Of a DNA stretch of 64,000 nt, positions 8,631-18,932 are shown in pieces. The notes beneath the pieces were generated by a model. That model worked only from the letters and a program-made list of their open reading frames with translations. It was not told where the DNA came from and did no database searches. The position numbers were made by a program, and so were the translations under genes. The stretch spans positions 248,001 through 312,000 of the forward strand of contig NC_023033.1 of NCBI RefSeq assembly GCF_000505665.1. Reading direction: 5' to 3'. Origin of the DNA: Thermosynechococcus sp. NK55a. GTDB lineage: Bacteria > Cyanobacteriota > Cyanobacteriia > Thermosynechococcales > Thermosynechococcaceae. How positions within the stretch are numbered: the stretch's first letter is position 1; every line of letters begins with the position of its first letter.

Positions 8631-8924
8631 TTAACCCCCATACAACCGAAACCCAATGACTATAGCAGTGTAACTAGCCACAAACTGCAAAAGACTTATT
8701 GGTTTCAGGAAAAAACGCGCATTGAGAAAAATAAAGAATACGGCTAACGCTAAGACCCCATATCCAAGGTACCGAATCTGATCACGACCTGAGGTAATCA
8801 TGAGAATACCGACCAAGGACAAGAGAACGGTTGTACCTGCTCCAAGGGTGCCATGAAAGATAATATTCTGGGCAAGGAAATAAAGGCCGCCTAGAATACA
8901 GGCTAGACCTAGGAAACGACGCAT
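8631..8924 (-). CDS. Small three- or four-helix membrane protein, unknown
   Basis: A 97-residue hydrophobic protein with helices at about 4-20, 28-45, 51-69 and 76-93 and short charged turns (SGRDQIRY, NARFFLKP). I do not recognise a family. It stands alone: 94 bases separate it from the end of the ParA-like gene and 224 bases from acnB. A good -10 box (TATAAT at 8975-8980, minus strand) supports independent expression. The region is more AT-rich than its surroundings. Confidence 0.6.
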   Translation of the reverse strand: MRRFLGLACILGGLYFLAQNIIFHGTLGAGTTVLLSLVGILMITSGRDQIRYLGYGVLALAVFFIFLNARFFLKPISLLQFVASYTAIVIGFRLYGG

Positions 8925-8957
8925 ATTCCTTTGAAGCGACTGAGATTCTGCATATTA

Positions 8958-8980
8958 ATCGTACATTATCGTACATTATA
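8958..8980 (-). promoter_or_regulatory. -10 box and 10-bp tandem repeat
   Basis: Reading the minus strand, a consensus TATAAT (8980-8975) is followed by two copies of the 10-mer AATGTACGAT (plus-strand ATCGTACATT at 8958-8967 and 8968-8977). The start codon of the small membrane protein is 51 bases further on. No clear -35 box is present, so an activator may be needed. Confidence 0.35.
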
Positions 8981-9018
8981 CTGGCTTTGTTTTTAAGGAC
9001 GTTTTTAGGGACAGGCCA

Positions 9019-9665
<647 letters not shown>

Positions 9666-10676
9666 CTAAAATTGCTGCAGAAAGCGCAGATCACTGGTGT
9701 AGAAGCGGCGAATGTCATCAATTTGATGCAGCACCATGGCAAACCGCTCTACGCCAAACCCGGCGGCAAAGCCTGTATAGATTTCTGGATCGTAGCCAAC
9801 ATTCTTGAGGACGGCGGGATCTACCATGCCACAACCCATCACCTCGAGCCAGCGTCCCTGCCACTGCACATCCACTTCCGCCGAAGGTTCGGTAAAGGGA
9901 AAATAGCTGGCACGAAAGCGAATGGGAACATCACCAAAGAGTTCAGCCAGAAACGTGGTGACGGTGCCCTTGAGGTCGGTAAAGGTCAGGCCCTCATCCA
10001 CTGCCAAAATCTCAATCTGATGGAACACCGCCGCGTGGGTGGCATCTTCGGTGTCGCGGCGGTAACAGCGCCCAGGGGCAACAATGCGAATGGGGGGATC
10101 ATTGAGTTCCATGTAGCGGATCTGGACCGAGGAGGTGTGGGTGCGCAGGAGATTGCCATCGGGCAGGTAAAAGGTGTCCTGCATGTCGCGCGCCGGGTGA
10201 TCCGCCGGTGTATTTAGCGCCTCAAAGTTGTAGTAGTCGGTTTCCATTTCTGGGCCATTGGCAACGGTATAGCCAAGGCCGACAAAAATATCGAGGATGC
10301 GGTCAATGGTGCTATGGAGAGGATGAATGTGCCCTTGGGGACGATAGACCCCCGGCATGGTCACATCCAGGGTTTCAGCCGCCAGTTGAGCTGCAATTTT
10401 TTCGGCTTGGAGGGTTTCTCGGCGTGCCTCTAGGGCTTGGAGGAGTTTTTCCTTGAGGGTGTTGGCGAGGGTGCCGATGGCGGGGCGATCGCCGGCGGGC
10501 AATTTCCCCATGAGGGCCAGAATTTGTGAGAGTTCGCCTTTTTTGCCCAGATAGGCCACGCGCAGGTGCTCTAGGGCATCGAGGGTGCTGGCTTCGGCGA
10601 TCGCCCCCAAGGCTTTGGCTTCTAAATCTTTGAGTTGTTGGCTGAGGCGATCGCGATCAGGAGGGGGGGTAGTCAT
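9666..10676 (-). CDS. pheS: Phenylalanyl-tRNA synthetase alpha subunit
   Basis: A 336-residue class II synthetase subunit that, with PheT, charges tRNA-Phe. The N-terminal coiled coil (1-85) is followed by the catalytic core with motif 2 ([13 protein letters not shown]) and motif 3 (GFGVERFAM), and the conserved stretch [10 protein letters not shown]. The start MTTPPPDRD at 10676 gives the usual length; ten codons upstream there is another in-frame start with no homologous residues. The partner pheT is about 24 kb away in this window, so the two subunits are unlinked, as is common in cyanobacteria. Confidence 0.95.
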   Translation of the reverse strand: MTTPPPDRDRLSQQLKDLEAKALGAIAEASTLDALEHLRVAYLGKKGELSQILALMGKLPAGDRPAIGTLANTLKEKLLQALEARRETLQAEKIAAQLAAETLDVTMPGVYRPQGHIHPLHSTIDRILDIFVGLGYTVANGPEMETDYYNFEALNTPADHPARDMQDTFYLPDGNLLRTHTSSVQIRYMELNDPPIRIVAPGRCYRRDTEDATHAAVFHQIEILAVDEGLTFTDLKGTVTTFLAELFGDVPIRFRASYFPFTEPSAEVDVQWQGRWLEVMGCGMVDPAVLKNVGYDPEIYTGFAAGFGVERFAMVLHQIDDIRRFYTSDLRFLQQF

Positions 10677-10796
10677 GGCAAAATGCGGTTGCGGGATAGG
10701 CAACAATCAACGCGGTGTCTCAATCTATTCCCACAGGCTGGGAACAAGCCTTGATTATAACGCTCTGCCCGCAGTTGCGATCGCGATGGTTCTAGA

Positions 10797-12191
10797 ATGC
10801 CGATTCCCAAACAAATGCGCCAGCTTCAAAACGCCGTTAGTTCTGTGAGTGTTAGTTCTGTCAGTCACTGGTTGGCCACTGCCCCCCAGGCCTTTCTCCG
10901 CTCACCCCAATTTTCCAGCCGCCGCGAGCAACGGCTGGCGATCGCTGCCTGTGGATTGTGGTTTTGGGCACAATTCCTCTATTTGCACTATTTATCCTCA
11001 AACCCTTGGCCGTGGCTAGAAAGTCTCGTGGAGTCTGCCGCTGTGGTCATCATTGGGGGGTTCCCAGTGCTGTGGTGGGCAAGCGGCACCCCGGATGTTG
11101 ACCCTGGTGGGGATAAGGTGGCTCAACGGTGGCAGGGACGGTTGCTCCTGAGTCTGGGACTGTACATTGCCATTGGCTTGGCCCTGCCCCAGGCAAGCCG
11201 CTTTCCTTGGCACCGGACTCTCACGAACTTGATCTTCGCCAATCAGGGGGGGCTGAATGTGCTGATCTTTCTTGGCGGCGTCGGGGCAATGGTGCGTGTC
11301 CCTTTCCTCCTGCGGCAAAAGACCACACCGCCGCCGCTGTTGTGGGCTTGGATCAGTGGCGCCGCATTCTATTTGTTCTTTAGCCACACTGGGCTCATTT
11401 CCCCCGCCTTCCCCAAGGCGTACACTGAAGGATTCATCATTACGCCTATCTATCTGCTCCTATGCCTTTGGGGCGATTGGCAGCGGCGGCAGCCCCCACG
11501 GGCAACCTCCACCGGCTTGGGATGGCAGGAGATTCCCTTGATTGCCCTTTCGCTGTTTAGCCTCTACTGGTTTTCGAGGCCCTCCTTTCGGTTTGGCCCT
11601 TTTGTGGCGGTGCAGCTCTTTATTCTTGTGATTATTTTGGGCAGGGGGCGATCGCACTTTGGCTATAGCTTTGAACCCCGCTGGCGGGATGCCCGTTTAC
11701 TGGCGGCACTGGTGTTGATGGCCTTGGTAACCCTGGTGCCCTTGGGCACGCTATTGGGCTTTTTGCCCTTGGATCAATTCAACTTTACCCCCTCGCCCCT
11801 GGCAGTGTTTGTCTATGTAACCCTTTTTGCAATGCGGGTGGGTATTTTTGAAGAGGTGATCTTCCGCAGTGGCTTGATGATTTTGGTGCGGGACCTGCTG
11901 CGGCACTATGGGGGCGATCGCCTGCCGCCGGTTGTTACCGCTTGGGGGGCGATTCTCATTTGTGCGCTCCTTTTTGGCGTTCTCCATATCGGGAACAAGC
12001 CCAATGCCGATATAGAACTGCCCCTCATTGCTTACCGCGGGGTTTATATGCTTATGGCAACCCTTGCCTCTATCTTTTACTGCTTGGCGTTTGCCTGTAC
12101 ACAGCGCCTCTGGGCAGGGGTTGTCCTCCATGGCTTAGTGGATGCGATCGCCGTCGTCTTTTTTGGTGCTGCCCTTGTTGCCCCCTTCTAG
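10797..12191 (+). CDS. CPBP-family intramembrane metalloprotease
   Basis: A 464-residue polytopic membrane protein. The C-terminal third carries the three CPBP (Abi/CAAX-protease-like) motifs: EEVIFR (Glu352, Glu353, Arg357), HIGN (His397), and LHGLVDA with a further His and Asp. These residues coordinate a metal inside the membrane. The N-terminal 300 residues are hydrophobic with loops and have no clear family. Substrates in cyanobacteria are unknown. Codons 14-23 contain a 15-bp tandem duplication (10836-10865). The gene converges on the L,D-transpeptidase, and the two stop codons overlap by four bases. Confidence 0.82.
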   Translation: MPIPKQMRQLQNAVSSVSVSSVSHWLATAPQAFLRSPQFSSRREQRLAIAACGLWFWAQFLYLHYLSSNPWPWLESLVESAAVVIIGGFPVLWWASGTPDVDPGGDKVAQRWQGRLLLSLGLYIAIGLALPQASRFPWHRTLTNLIFANQGGLNVLIFLGGVGAMVRVPFLLRQKTTPPPLLWAWISGAAFYLFFSHTGLISPAFPKAYTEGFIITPIYLLLCLWGDWQRRQPPRATSTGLGWQEIPLIALSLFSLYWFSRPSFRFGPFVAVQLFILVIILGRGRSHFGYSFEPRWRDARLLAALVLMALVTLVPLGTLLGFLPLDQFNFTPSPLAVFVYVTLFAMRVGIFEEVIFRSGLMILVRDLLRHYGGDRLPPVVTAWGAILICALLFGVLHIGNKPNADIELPLIAYRGVYMLMATLASIFYCLAFACTQRLWAGVVLHGLVDAIAVVFFGAALVAPF

Positions 12192-12682
12192 GGCACCACA
12201 ATCACGGGCACCCCTAGTTGCACTTTCTCAAAAAGCTCTTCAATGTCGCGGTTGTACATGCGCACGCAACCGTGGGAAACCGCATGCCCAATGGAATCAG
12301 GATTGGGGGTACCATGCAACCCAACCCAATTGGTACCATCACTCCAAAAGCCAATCCAACGCCGTCCCAAGGGGTTTTGGGGATGTCCGCCGGCAATCAC
12401 TCCCCCAGTAAAGGGATTTTTCCAAGCGGGATTGCGAATCATCTGGCGAACTTGAAATTGACCTACAGGGGTTTCCCACCCTGGGCGACCCACGGCCACT
12501 GGATAGCGGCGCAGGGGAGTGTCTCCTTGGTAGAGGGTCAATTGGCGCCGCGAGAGGTTGATTTCTAGGCGCAGGGGCGGAGTGGCGAGGGCAGAGGGCA
12601 AACAACCCCAAAACCTCAAACTCAGCAGTGCAACAACCAGTAGCGATCGCTGGCCAGCTTTGAGGAACCGTTGTTTTTTCAT
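12188..12682 (-). CDS. L,D-transpeptidase (YkuD domain), exported
   Basis: A 164-residue protein with a signal peptide (KKQRFLKAGQRS, then a hydrophobic stretch, cleavage near ALA-TPP at about residue 34). The YkuD catalytic motif is SHGCVRMYNRD with His137 and catalytic Cys139; His123 precedes it in GLHGTPNP. These enzymes make 3-3 cross-links in peptidoglycan or attach proteins to it in the periplasm. The start at 12682 was chosen over one seven codons upstream because it begins the basic signal-peptide region directly. Confidence 0.88.
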   Translation of the reverse strand: MKKQRFLKAGQRSLLVVALLSLRFWGCLPSALATPPLRLEINLSRRQLTLYQGDTPLRRYPVAVGRPGWETPVGQFQVRQMIRNPAWKNPFTGGVIAGGHPQNPLGRRWIGFWSDGTNWVGLHGTPNPDSIGHAVSHGCVRMYNRDIEELFEKVQLGVPVIVVP

Positions 12683-12786
12683 TGCTTCATCTACTCCGAC
12701 CACCGTGATCTGGGCATGGGTGAATAGGTGAATAATAGATAGCTACGTGACGCCGGCAATTTTTTAGAACTTTTTTAGGACTTTCG

Positions 12787-13440
12787 ATGACTGATCAGAG
12801 GACTGATCAAATCCTGCGCTATTTGCCCCTTGCCACCGGGGTTTTGGGGGGCACACTGCTGCTCATCAATCGCCTCTTAACCCCCATGCTCACCCCTTCC
12901 CAGGCCCGCGCCGATGTTGTGGGGGTCATCCTTGCAGCGGTCTTGATCTTAACAACGCTGATTTGGCAGCGGGTACAGCCCCGGCCTCCCCAGGCGGTGA
13001 TCCTAGAGGGAGAGGAGGGATTTGAACTGGCGGCGGATCTCTCGCCAGAGTTGCAAACGGAACTGGCCTGGCTTTCCTACACCCTGTTGATGAATACGCC
13101 CACAAAGTCCATGGTCCTTTGGCGGGGCGATCGCCCCCTGCTGCGCCGCGGCATTCTTGGGCCCAAACCCATGACCCGCACCGGCGCCATTGTGCAGCGG
13201 GCCCTACAGACGCAACGCCCCATCTACTTAGTGGATTTGGCCCTTTACCCCGGCCGCATTGAGTTTGACTATTTACCCCCGAATACCCAAGGGGTGATCT
13301 GCCAGCCGGTGGATGCCCAAACCGTGATGATTTTGGGCAGCAATGCCCCCCGCAGCTATACCCAACAGGATGAGCGGTGGGTGGCAGCCCTGGGGGCAAA
13401 ACTCGCTCAGGTGCTAGCACAACAGTACAATAAAGCCTAG
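12787..13440 (+). CDS. Complex C (cytochrome b6f) cofactor assembly protein, CCB2/CCB4 type
   Basis: A 217-residue protein with two N-terminal membrane helices (about 14-28 and 44-60) and a soluble domain containing ELQTELAWLSYTLLMNTPTKSMVLWRGD split around its conserved Trp residues. It resembles the CCB2/CCB4 group, needed to attach heme ci covalently to cytochrome b6 in thylakoids. The two genes that follow on the same strand, hemF and ccs1, also concern heme and cytochromes, which supports the call. The assignment is from memory of the family rather than an alignment. Confidence 0.75.
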   Translation: MTDQRTDQILRYLPLATGVLGGTLLLINRLLTPMLTPSQARADVVGVILAAVLILTTLIWQRVQPRPPQAVILEGEEGFELAADLSPELQTELAWLSYTLLMNTPTKSMVLWRGDRPLLRRGILGPKPMTRTGAIVQRALQTQRPIYLVDLALYPGRIEFDYLPPNTQGVICQPVDAQTVMILGSNAPRSYTQQDERWVAALGAKLAQVLAQQYNKA

Positions 13441-13498
13441 AACGCTTGAAAGCGACTTTTGACACCGAAGACCGTTGATAAGGATTTCGATATTGACT

Positions 13499-14515
13499 AT
13501 GACTGTTGCACCTTCTGTTACCACCGCTGTGCCCAGTGACTCCCGCCAACGGGTAGCCGCTTTTCTTAAGGATCTACAGGATCAGATTTGTCAGGCCCTA
13601 GAGGCCGCCGATGGTGCTGCCCAGTTTCAGGAAGACTGTTGGCAACGTCCTGAAGGGGGCGGCGGGCGATCGCGGGTGATGAAACAGGGTCAGCTTCTGG
13701 AGCAGGGGGGCGTGAATTTTTCGGAGGTGTGGGGAGAGCAGTTGCCGCCTTCGATCTTGGCGCAGCGTCCGGAGGCGGCAGGGTATGGCTTCTATGCCAC
13801 CGGTACCTCGATGGTGCTCCATCCCCGCAATCCCTATGTGCCAACGGTGCATTTGAACTACCGCTATTTTGAAGCCGGGCCGGTGTGGTGGTTTGGCGGT
13901 GGCGCCGATTTAACCCCCTACTATCCCTTTGCTGAGGATGCCAAACATTTCCATCAGGTGCATCGGGCCGCCTGCGATCGCCACCACCGGGAATACTATC
14001 CCGTCTTTAAGCGCTGGTGTGATGAATACTTTTATCTGAAGCATCGCGGCGAAACCCGCGGCGTCGGCGGCATTTTCTTTGACTACCAAGATGGCAGCGA
14101 TCGCGAGCTATACCGTGGCCCGCATCCCGATGGCGAAGCCGCCCGCTATAGCCAAGCTGTGGGAGCCATTGGCAGTCGTTCTTGGGAAGATCTCTTTGCC
14201 TTTGTGCAAAGCTGTGGCCAGGCCTTCCTCGAGGCCTACCTGCCCATTGTGGAGCGGCGGCGCCACCTGGAGTATGGCGATCGCGAGCGGCAATTCCAGC
14301 TCTATCGCCGCGGCCGCTATGTGGAATTCAACCTCGTCTATGACCGCGGCACCATCTTTGGCCTGCAAACCAATGGCCGCACCGAGTCCATTTTGATGTC
14401 GCTGCCTCCCTTGGTGCGCTGGGAATATGGCTATACCCCAGAACCCAACAGCCGCGAAGCGGAACTCTATACCACATTCCTCAAGCCCCAGGACTGGGTC
14501 AATTGGCCCCTCTAA
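13499..14515 (+). CDS. hemF: Coproporphyrinogen III oxidase, aerobic
   Basis: A 338-residue oxygen-dependent HemF, converting coproporphyrinogen III to protoporphyrinogen IX for heme and chlorophyll synthesis. Typical segments are [44 protein letters not shown] and the C-terminal [12 protein letters not shown] and PPLVRWEY. An AAGGA ribosome-binding site lies at 13480-13484; the TTG at 13493 is better spaced from it, but the ATG at 13499 matches the usual N terminus. Length agrees with cyanobacterial homologues. Confidence 0.95.
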   Translation: MTVAPSVTTAVPSDSRQRVAAFLKDLQDQICQALEAADGAAQFQEDCWQRPEGGGGRSRVMKQGQLLEQGGVNFSEVWGEQLPPSILAQRPEAAGYGFYATGTSMVLHPRNPYVPTVHLNYRYFEAGPVWWFGGGADLTPYYPFAEDAKHFHQVHRAACDRHHREYYPVFKRWCDEYFYLKHRGETRGVGGIFFDYQDGSDRELYRGPHPDGEAARYSQAVGAIGSRSWEDLFAFVQSCGQAFLEAYLPIVERRRHLEYGDRERQFQLYRRGRYVEFNLVYDRGTIFGLQTNGRTESILMSLPPLVRWEYGYTPEPNSREAELYTTFLKPQDWVNWPL

Positions 14516-14545
14516 AGCAACCCTAACCCACCCTCAATCCGCTCA

Positions 14546-15880
14546 ATGCCGATGAATGCCCCTGTGTTTCGCCGTGTTCTTGCTCTCCTTGGCGATCTGC
14601 GCCTAGCCATTGTTCTGTTGCTGGTGATTGCGATCGCCAGCATCGCCGGCACCGTGATTGAGCAGGGGCAGTCCCTCAGCTTCTATCAAGCCAACTATCC
14701 CGAAGACCCCGCCCTCTTTGGCTTTCTAAGTTGGCGGGTACTGCTGGCACTGGGGTTGGATCAGGTGTATCACACCCCGTGGTATCTGACGCTGTTGGTG
14801 CTCTTTGGCGCCAGTTTGATGGCCTGTACCGTCACTCGTCAGGTCCCTACCCTAGCCACTGCCCAACGCTGGCAGTACTACCAAGAACCGCGTCAATTCA
14901 CAAAGCTGGCCCTGAGCACCAGCATTCCCCAAGGCTCCCTCAAGGCACTGGCCACTGCCCTGAGCGCAAAGGGCTACCGCGTTTGGCAAACCGACACCCA
15001 ACTCTATGCCCGCAAGGGGTTGGTTGGTCGCATTGGTCCGATTGTGGTGCACGCCAGCCTGATCCTGATTCTCCTGGGGGGCATTTTGGGGGCCCTCACT
15101 GGCTTCATGGCCCAGGAGCTGGTGCCCAGTGGCGAAACCTTTCAGCTCCAGCACCTTGTACAGGCGGGACCCTTCGCCCGCATTCCCCAGGACTGGTCAG
15201 TGAAGGTGAATCGCTTTTGGATTGATTACACCGATGCCGGCGACATTGATCAGTTCTACTCGGATCTCTCTGTTGTGGATGCTGCTGGCCAGGAGGTGAA
15301 GCGGGGCACGATCCACGTCAATCGGCCCCTGAGGTATCGGGGCGTAACCTTCTATCAGGCGGATTGGAGCATTGCCGCCCTGCGCTTTCGCCTCAACAAC
15401 AGTCCAGTGCTGCAATTGCCGATGGTGCCACTGGACACAGCCGGCAAGGGTCGCCTCTGGGGGACATGGCTACCCACCAAGGCAGACCTCTCGGAGGGGG
15501 TTTCCCTCATTGCCCGCGATCTCCAGGGGACTGTGCTCATCTATAGCCCCAAGGGCGAGTTTCTCAGCAGCCTGCGCAGCGGCATGAGTACACAAATCAA
15601 TGGCGTCACCCTCAGCTTGGTGGAGTTGGTGGGCAGTACGGGGCTACAAATTAAAGCCGATCCAGGAATTCCCCTGTTTTATGCCGGCTTTGCCCTGTTG
15701 ATGGCGGGGGTCGTGATGAGCTATGTCTCCCACTCCCAAGTTTGGGGCCTCCAGGGGCAGACGGTGCTATACGTGGGGGGACGCACCAACCGCGCCCAGT
15801 TGGCCTTTGAGCAGGAATTGCTGGGGATCCTTGAGGCCCTCAGCGGCCAAGGCCAACCCGCCATCAACGCCACCCTCTAA
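14546..15880 (+). CDS. ccs1: Cytochrome c biogenesis protein Ccs1 (ResB family)
   Basis: A 444-residue membrane protein of system II cytochrome c maturation. It has the ResB pattern: two close N-terminal helices around [23 protein letters not shown] and [13 protein letters not shown], a third helix near 155-185, a large lumenal domain (about 190-385, with the conserved [11 protein letters not shown]) and a last helix ([23 protein letters not shown]). With CcsA it carries heme across the thylakoid membrane and ligates it to apocytochromes. A second possible start lies two codons downstream. It follows hemF by 30 bases, consistent with shared transcription. Confidence 0.92.
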   Translation: MPMNAPVFRRVLALLGDLRLAIVLLLVIAIASIAGTVIEQGQSLSFYQANYPEDPALFGFLSWRVLLALGLDQVYHTPWYLTLLVLFGASLMACTVTRQVPTLATAQRWQYYQEPRQFTKLALSTSIPQGSLKALATALSAKGYRVWQTDTQLYARKGLVGRIGPIVVHASLILILLGGILGALTGFMAQELVPSGETFQLQHLVQAGPFARIPQDWSVKVNRFWIDYTDAGDIDQFYSDLSVVDAAGQEVKRGTIHVNRPLRYRGVTFYQADWSIAALRFRLNNSPVLQLPMVPLDTAGKGRLWGTWLPTKADLSEGVSLIARDLQGTVLIYSPKGEFLSSLRSGMSTQINGVTLSLVELVGSTGLQIKADPGIPLFYAGFALLMAGVVMSYVSHSQVWGLQGQTVLYVGGRTNRAQLAFEQELLGILEALSGQGQPAINATL

Positions 15881-15891
15881 AAGTTGCCCCC

Positions 15892-16494
15892 CTATTCGGT
15901 GGTTTGGATGGGCACATACTTCACCGGTTCGTTCGTGCCGTTGCTGGGGGCGGCCCAACAGTCGCCAGGGGGCGCGGCACTGGTTCCCTCTTTCACCGAG
16001 GACGTCGTAACGCCGTAGTTTTCCCCCTTTGCCCACACGCAACCCGAGACCCCCGTACCGGCAGGATCAATGGCCTGCGCATGCACAGCAACATACCAAG
16101 GATTGCCGCCCCCATGGAGAATGCGCCCCGTCTTTTCCTCTTGCACTTGGTCGTAGGTCAGGGTTAGGGGATGATAGCCATCCACGCGATAGCCGCCACC
16201 TTGGGTATTGTAGATCCCCAAATAGGCCAGCTTGGTGGCAAAGATTTTATGGCGGACGCGGTAAGCTTCTTGGGCGCGGTTCACCGCCCCCACTGCCGCT
16301 TTTGCCCCGGCCAATTGCGCCTTCAGTCGCTGGTTCAGCAAGGAGGGCAAGGCAATCAGGGCAATCACCCCCAAAATAACGATCACCGCCAGCACCTCCG
16401 GCAGCGTCAACCCCGCGTTGGCGGTGCGCCGCTGTGGCCGGCGGTCTTGCAGAAAGAATAGCAGATTAATGTAAAAATTCGCCTTCTGGATCAT
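15892..16494 (-). CDS. Type IV pilin-like (prepilin) protein
   Basis: A 200-residue pilin-like protein. The N-methylation and cleavage region is NAG then LTLPEVLAVIVILG, with the conserved Glu at +5 and a hydrophobic helix of about 20 residues. Leu replaces the usual Phe at +1, and the leader is long (28 residues) and itself partly hydrophobic (FYINLLFFLQ). The C-terminal domain resembles the general secretion pilins of cyanobacteria, with two cysteines (VSGCVWA, GDCWAA) that may form a disulfide. It is the last gene of the minor pilin operon. Confidence 0.8.
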   Translation of the reverse strand: MIQKANFYINLLFFLQDRRPQRRTANAGLTLPEVLAVIVILGVIALIALPSLLNQRLKAQLAGAKAAVGAVNRAQEAYRVRHKIFATKLAYLGIYNTQGGGYRVDGYHPLTLTYDQVQEEKTGRILHGGGNPWYVAVHAQAIDPAGTGVSGCVWAKGENYGVTTSSVKEGTSAAPPGDCWAAPSNGTNEPVKYVPIQTTE

Positions 16495-16567
16495 GGTTTA
16501 CCCCCAGTCTTGACCGGTCCTCATCGTCATTCACTGCTGCTAGGCGCCGTGATTATCCTGTGCTTTC

Positions 16568-17140
16568 CTATTCTTTATATTGACCGCAGCTATTGCCCTC
16601 TTCAATGCGCATGCCGCCGAGGATGGTAGGAACCCGTACACATTGCAGGTAAGCGCTTTCATAGGCATAGATGCTAAAGCTAATCCGCCGCGGCGTGACG
16701 GGTGTAATCACCCGCCCTTGGTAGTCAAAGGCCAGCTCACAGCTGGAGGATTCCGGTGCTGACCAGCATGGCAAGATTTCATTCCTTTCATTCCTAGCGC
16801 TGGAGTTAAAATCGGTGGCCCACATGACCATCACCAGTTGCTCATCATCGTCCACCAGGGGCTGCCATTGCCAATTGGCCCGATCGCTCCCCACAGGATT
16901 AATTGACCACTGCGGGCCCAAGTCGGTATTGCGAAAAGCAGCTATCCAAGGCACTTTTTGCTTTTTGGCGCTGGCTTGGGCCAAGCGCAGCACGTTGCGG
17001 GCATTATTCACCGCTGCCCGTACCCGTTGCCGTTGCAGCAGTGGAAAGAGGCTCATCGTGGCAATCCCAAGCACGATGGCGATCAAAACAATCACCACCA
17101 ACATCTCTGTCATGGTGTATCCGCGCTGGCGGCGTTCCAT
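16568..17140 (-). CDS. Minor pseudopilin, GspH/FimT-like
   Basis: A 190-residue prepilin with a short basic leader (MERRQRG) and YTMTEMLVVIVLIAIVLG, with Glu at +5. The central part (LRLAQASAKKQKVPW) resembles GspH/FimT minor pilins, which prime pilus assembly. A strong ribosome-binding site, GGGAGG, sits nine bases before the ATG. It starts 17 bases after the stop of the hpsC-like gene. It may correspond to HpsD of the hormogonium polysaccharide locus, but I cannot confirm that. Confidence 0.8.
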   Translation of the reverse strand: MERRQRGYTMTEMLVVIVLIAIVLGIATMSLFPLLQRQRVRAAVNNARNVLRLAQASAKKQKVPWIAAFRNTDLGPQWSINPVGSDRANWQWQPLVDDDEQLVMVMWATDFNSSARNERNEILPCWSAPESSSCELAFDYQGRVITPVTPRRISFSIYAYESAYLQCVRVPTILGGMRIEEGNSCGQYKE

Positions 17141-17157
17141 GGCTTGTTTCCTCCCGG

Positions 17158-18246
17158 CTAGTACTTAGGCACTTTTCCTTCCACAGAGCGGCTCAAAACC
17201 GTTGTGGTGATCACTGGGCGATTTTGCACATCTTGGGGGCGAATGCCGGGGAGTCCCTCAGGATTGCCCCGCAAATAGACAAAGGTGGCGGCATTGAAGC
17301 TGGCGCCACTATCCTGCACACAGGCAAAGAAGCCCGCCGGTGCTGTCGCCGAACTGAGGGGCGTGCGCACGAAGGCAGGAGTGCCTGGCAGCGCCTCTGG
17401 ACAGGCCGGGGAGGGCATGGTGGTATCGGTGTCAATAAAATCGGTGACCACCACCAAATCGGTAACACGCAGGTAGCCCTCAATATTAGCCTCAGGACGA
17501 CCACCCGCTCGCGTGTCCTGGAGATTTTCAGTGGTTGTAGTGCCTACTTTGAAAGGCCAGCGGGCAAAGTTGGTTTCGCCGATGGGTTCCACGTAACCCC
17601 GATTAATCCCCAGGTAGTCATAATTGACATCACTGGCCACGTTGGCCACCTTATACTTGCGCAGTTGATAGCGCACTAGCCGCGCCTTGCCCTGCCATGG
17701 TGAGTCTGGCGCCCAGAAGGAGGTGGGGGCCGTGTCAATGTAATAGACCACTAGGGTGTAGGTGCGGCGGCCATTTTGGAGATCGCGGCAGTGTTGTTTC
17801 GTCCTGGGTTCATCGCTAGACCATACTCTCTCGCAATCCCGCGGCATCCTAAAGGTGGCGTAGCCCAGTTGGTTTTGATCGTAGGGAAAAGGCTCCAGAA
17901 TCCACATGGCCAGGACAGGGGTCATGGTTGCCGGAAACGCTGGCAGGTAATTGGTGAGGGGCTGGCCAGAGCGGGTGGTGTCGCCGCACTGCTGGTCATT
18001 GCCGGCTAGGCAGTTGCCGTTATAGACAAAAACCGCCTGCGACAAGTCATTGGTAATCACATCCATGGCGGCCTTGAGGTCTTGGCGCAGTTGATTCAAG
18101 GAGGCTTCGCGGCGCTCGGTGTTGAGCATGTCAATCAAAACAGTGCCTAAGGCAGCCATGAGAATGCCGGCAATGACTAGGGAAACAAGGATCTCCACTA
18201 GGGTAAAGCCCTGAAACCGCCGCCCTCGCCAGGTTGGCCATTTCAT
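17158..18246 (-). CDS. hpsC: Hormogonium polysaccharide secretion pseudopilin HpsC-like
   Basis: A 362-residue prepilin with leader MKWPTWRGRRFQG followed by FTLVEILVSLVIAGILMAAL, Glu at +5, and a large PilW-like globular domain (LRQDLKAAMDVITNDLSQAVF). The start at 18246 is supported by AAAGGAGG seven bases upstream; an upstream in-frame start lacks a site. It follows hpsB by 41 bases and precedes the GspH-like gene. The HpsC name is based on gene order behind HpsA and HpsB and on general resemblance. Confidence 0.75.
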   Translation of the reverse strand: MKWPTWRGRRFQGFTLVEILVSLVIAGILMAALGTVLIDMLNTERREASLNQLRQDLKAAMDVITNDLSQAVFVYNGNCLAGNDQQCGDTTRSGQPLTNYLPAFPATMTPVLAMWILEPFPYDQNQLGYATFRMPRDCERVWSSDEPRTKQHCRDLQNGRRTYTLVVYYIDTAPTSFWAPDSPWQGKARLVRYQLRKYKVANVASDVNYDYLGINRGYVEPIGETNFARWPFKVGTTTTENLQDTRAGGRPEANIEGYLRVTDLVVVTDFIDTDTTMPSPACPEALPGTPAFVRTPLSSATAPAGFFACVQDSGASFNAATFVYLRGNPEGLPGIRPQDVQNRPVITTTVLSRSVEGKVPKY

Positions 18247-18287
18247 TGTGAGTCCTCCTTTGTGCTTTGTTTTTGCACGATGATTGC

Positions 18288-18932
18288 TCATGGGGTGCTG
18301 GGTTTGAGATAAGAGAGGGTTTCGGCGGCATCAGCGCGCACGATCTCTGTGGTCAAAACCACCAGGGGGCGCCTCTCACTTTCTGGACCGCCGCTGGTCA
18401 TCATTGCGGTTGCCTGGCTAATGGGTTGGCCACTGCTGACGGCATCTGGAGGAACAGGCAGGGCCTCGGCGCTGTAGACCCGCACCTGCACTGGATAGCC
18501 CAAGACCAAGCCATTGCCATCGGTAACCACCTGGCCGCGATAGATCTGGACGGCAAAGCGGGTGTTGTTCAGTTGCCGTTCACAGGTCATGGTGGCGCTG
18601 GAGGGTAAGGTGCAGCTCGCAATCGGGTTTGGGCCTGTCGGTGGCGGTTGTGTGGAGAGGGCGGCCGCATTCCCTAAGGTTGCAGCTACGGCGCTTTCAG
18701 GAGGCAGCAGACTAGTGGAGGTGCCGCGCACAGTCACCCCCTGCTCCATCATCACCCGCAGCCGGTCAATTTCGCCGCGGGCAATTTCTGTGGCTTGATT
18801 GATGCGATTGTTGCGCAGTCGCGTTGCCGCCACGAGCAGCAGGGGGGCTGCCAACATCGCCAGGGTGAGGTTGACCACCAAGATGGCAATCACACACTCC
18901 AACAGCGTGAGGCCACGGTCGGGTCGAGTCAT
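18288..18932 (-). CDS. hpsB: Hormogonium polysaccharide secretion pseudopilin HpsB-like
   Basis: A 214-residue prepilin. The leader MTRPDRG is followed by LTLLECVIAILVVNLTLAML, with Glu at +5 as in PilV-type minor pilins, then an alpha-spine segment NRINQATEIARGEIDRLR. An excellent ribosome-binding site, GGAGGTGAT, ends about seven bases before the ATG at 18932 and decides the start. It lies 20 bases after the hpsA stop codon. In filamentous cyanobacteria this set assembles a pilus-like machine that secretes motility polysaccharide. Confidence 0.78.
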   Translation of the reverse strand: MTRPDRGLTLLECVIAILVVNLTLAMLAAPLLLVAATRLRNNRINQATEIARGEIDRLRVMMEQGVTVRGTSTSLLPPESAVAATLGNAAALSTQPPPTGPNPIASCTLPSSATMTCERQLNNTRFAVQIYRGQVVTDGNGLVLGYPVQVRVYSAEALPVPPDAVSSGQPISQATAMMTSGGPESERRPLVVLTTEIVRADAAETLSYLKPSTP

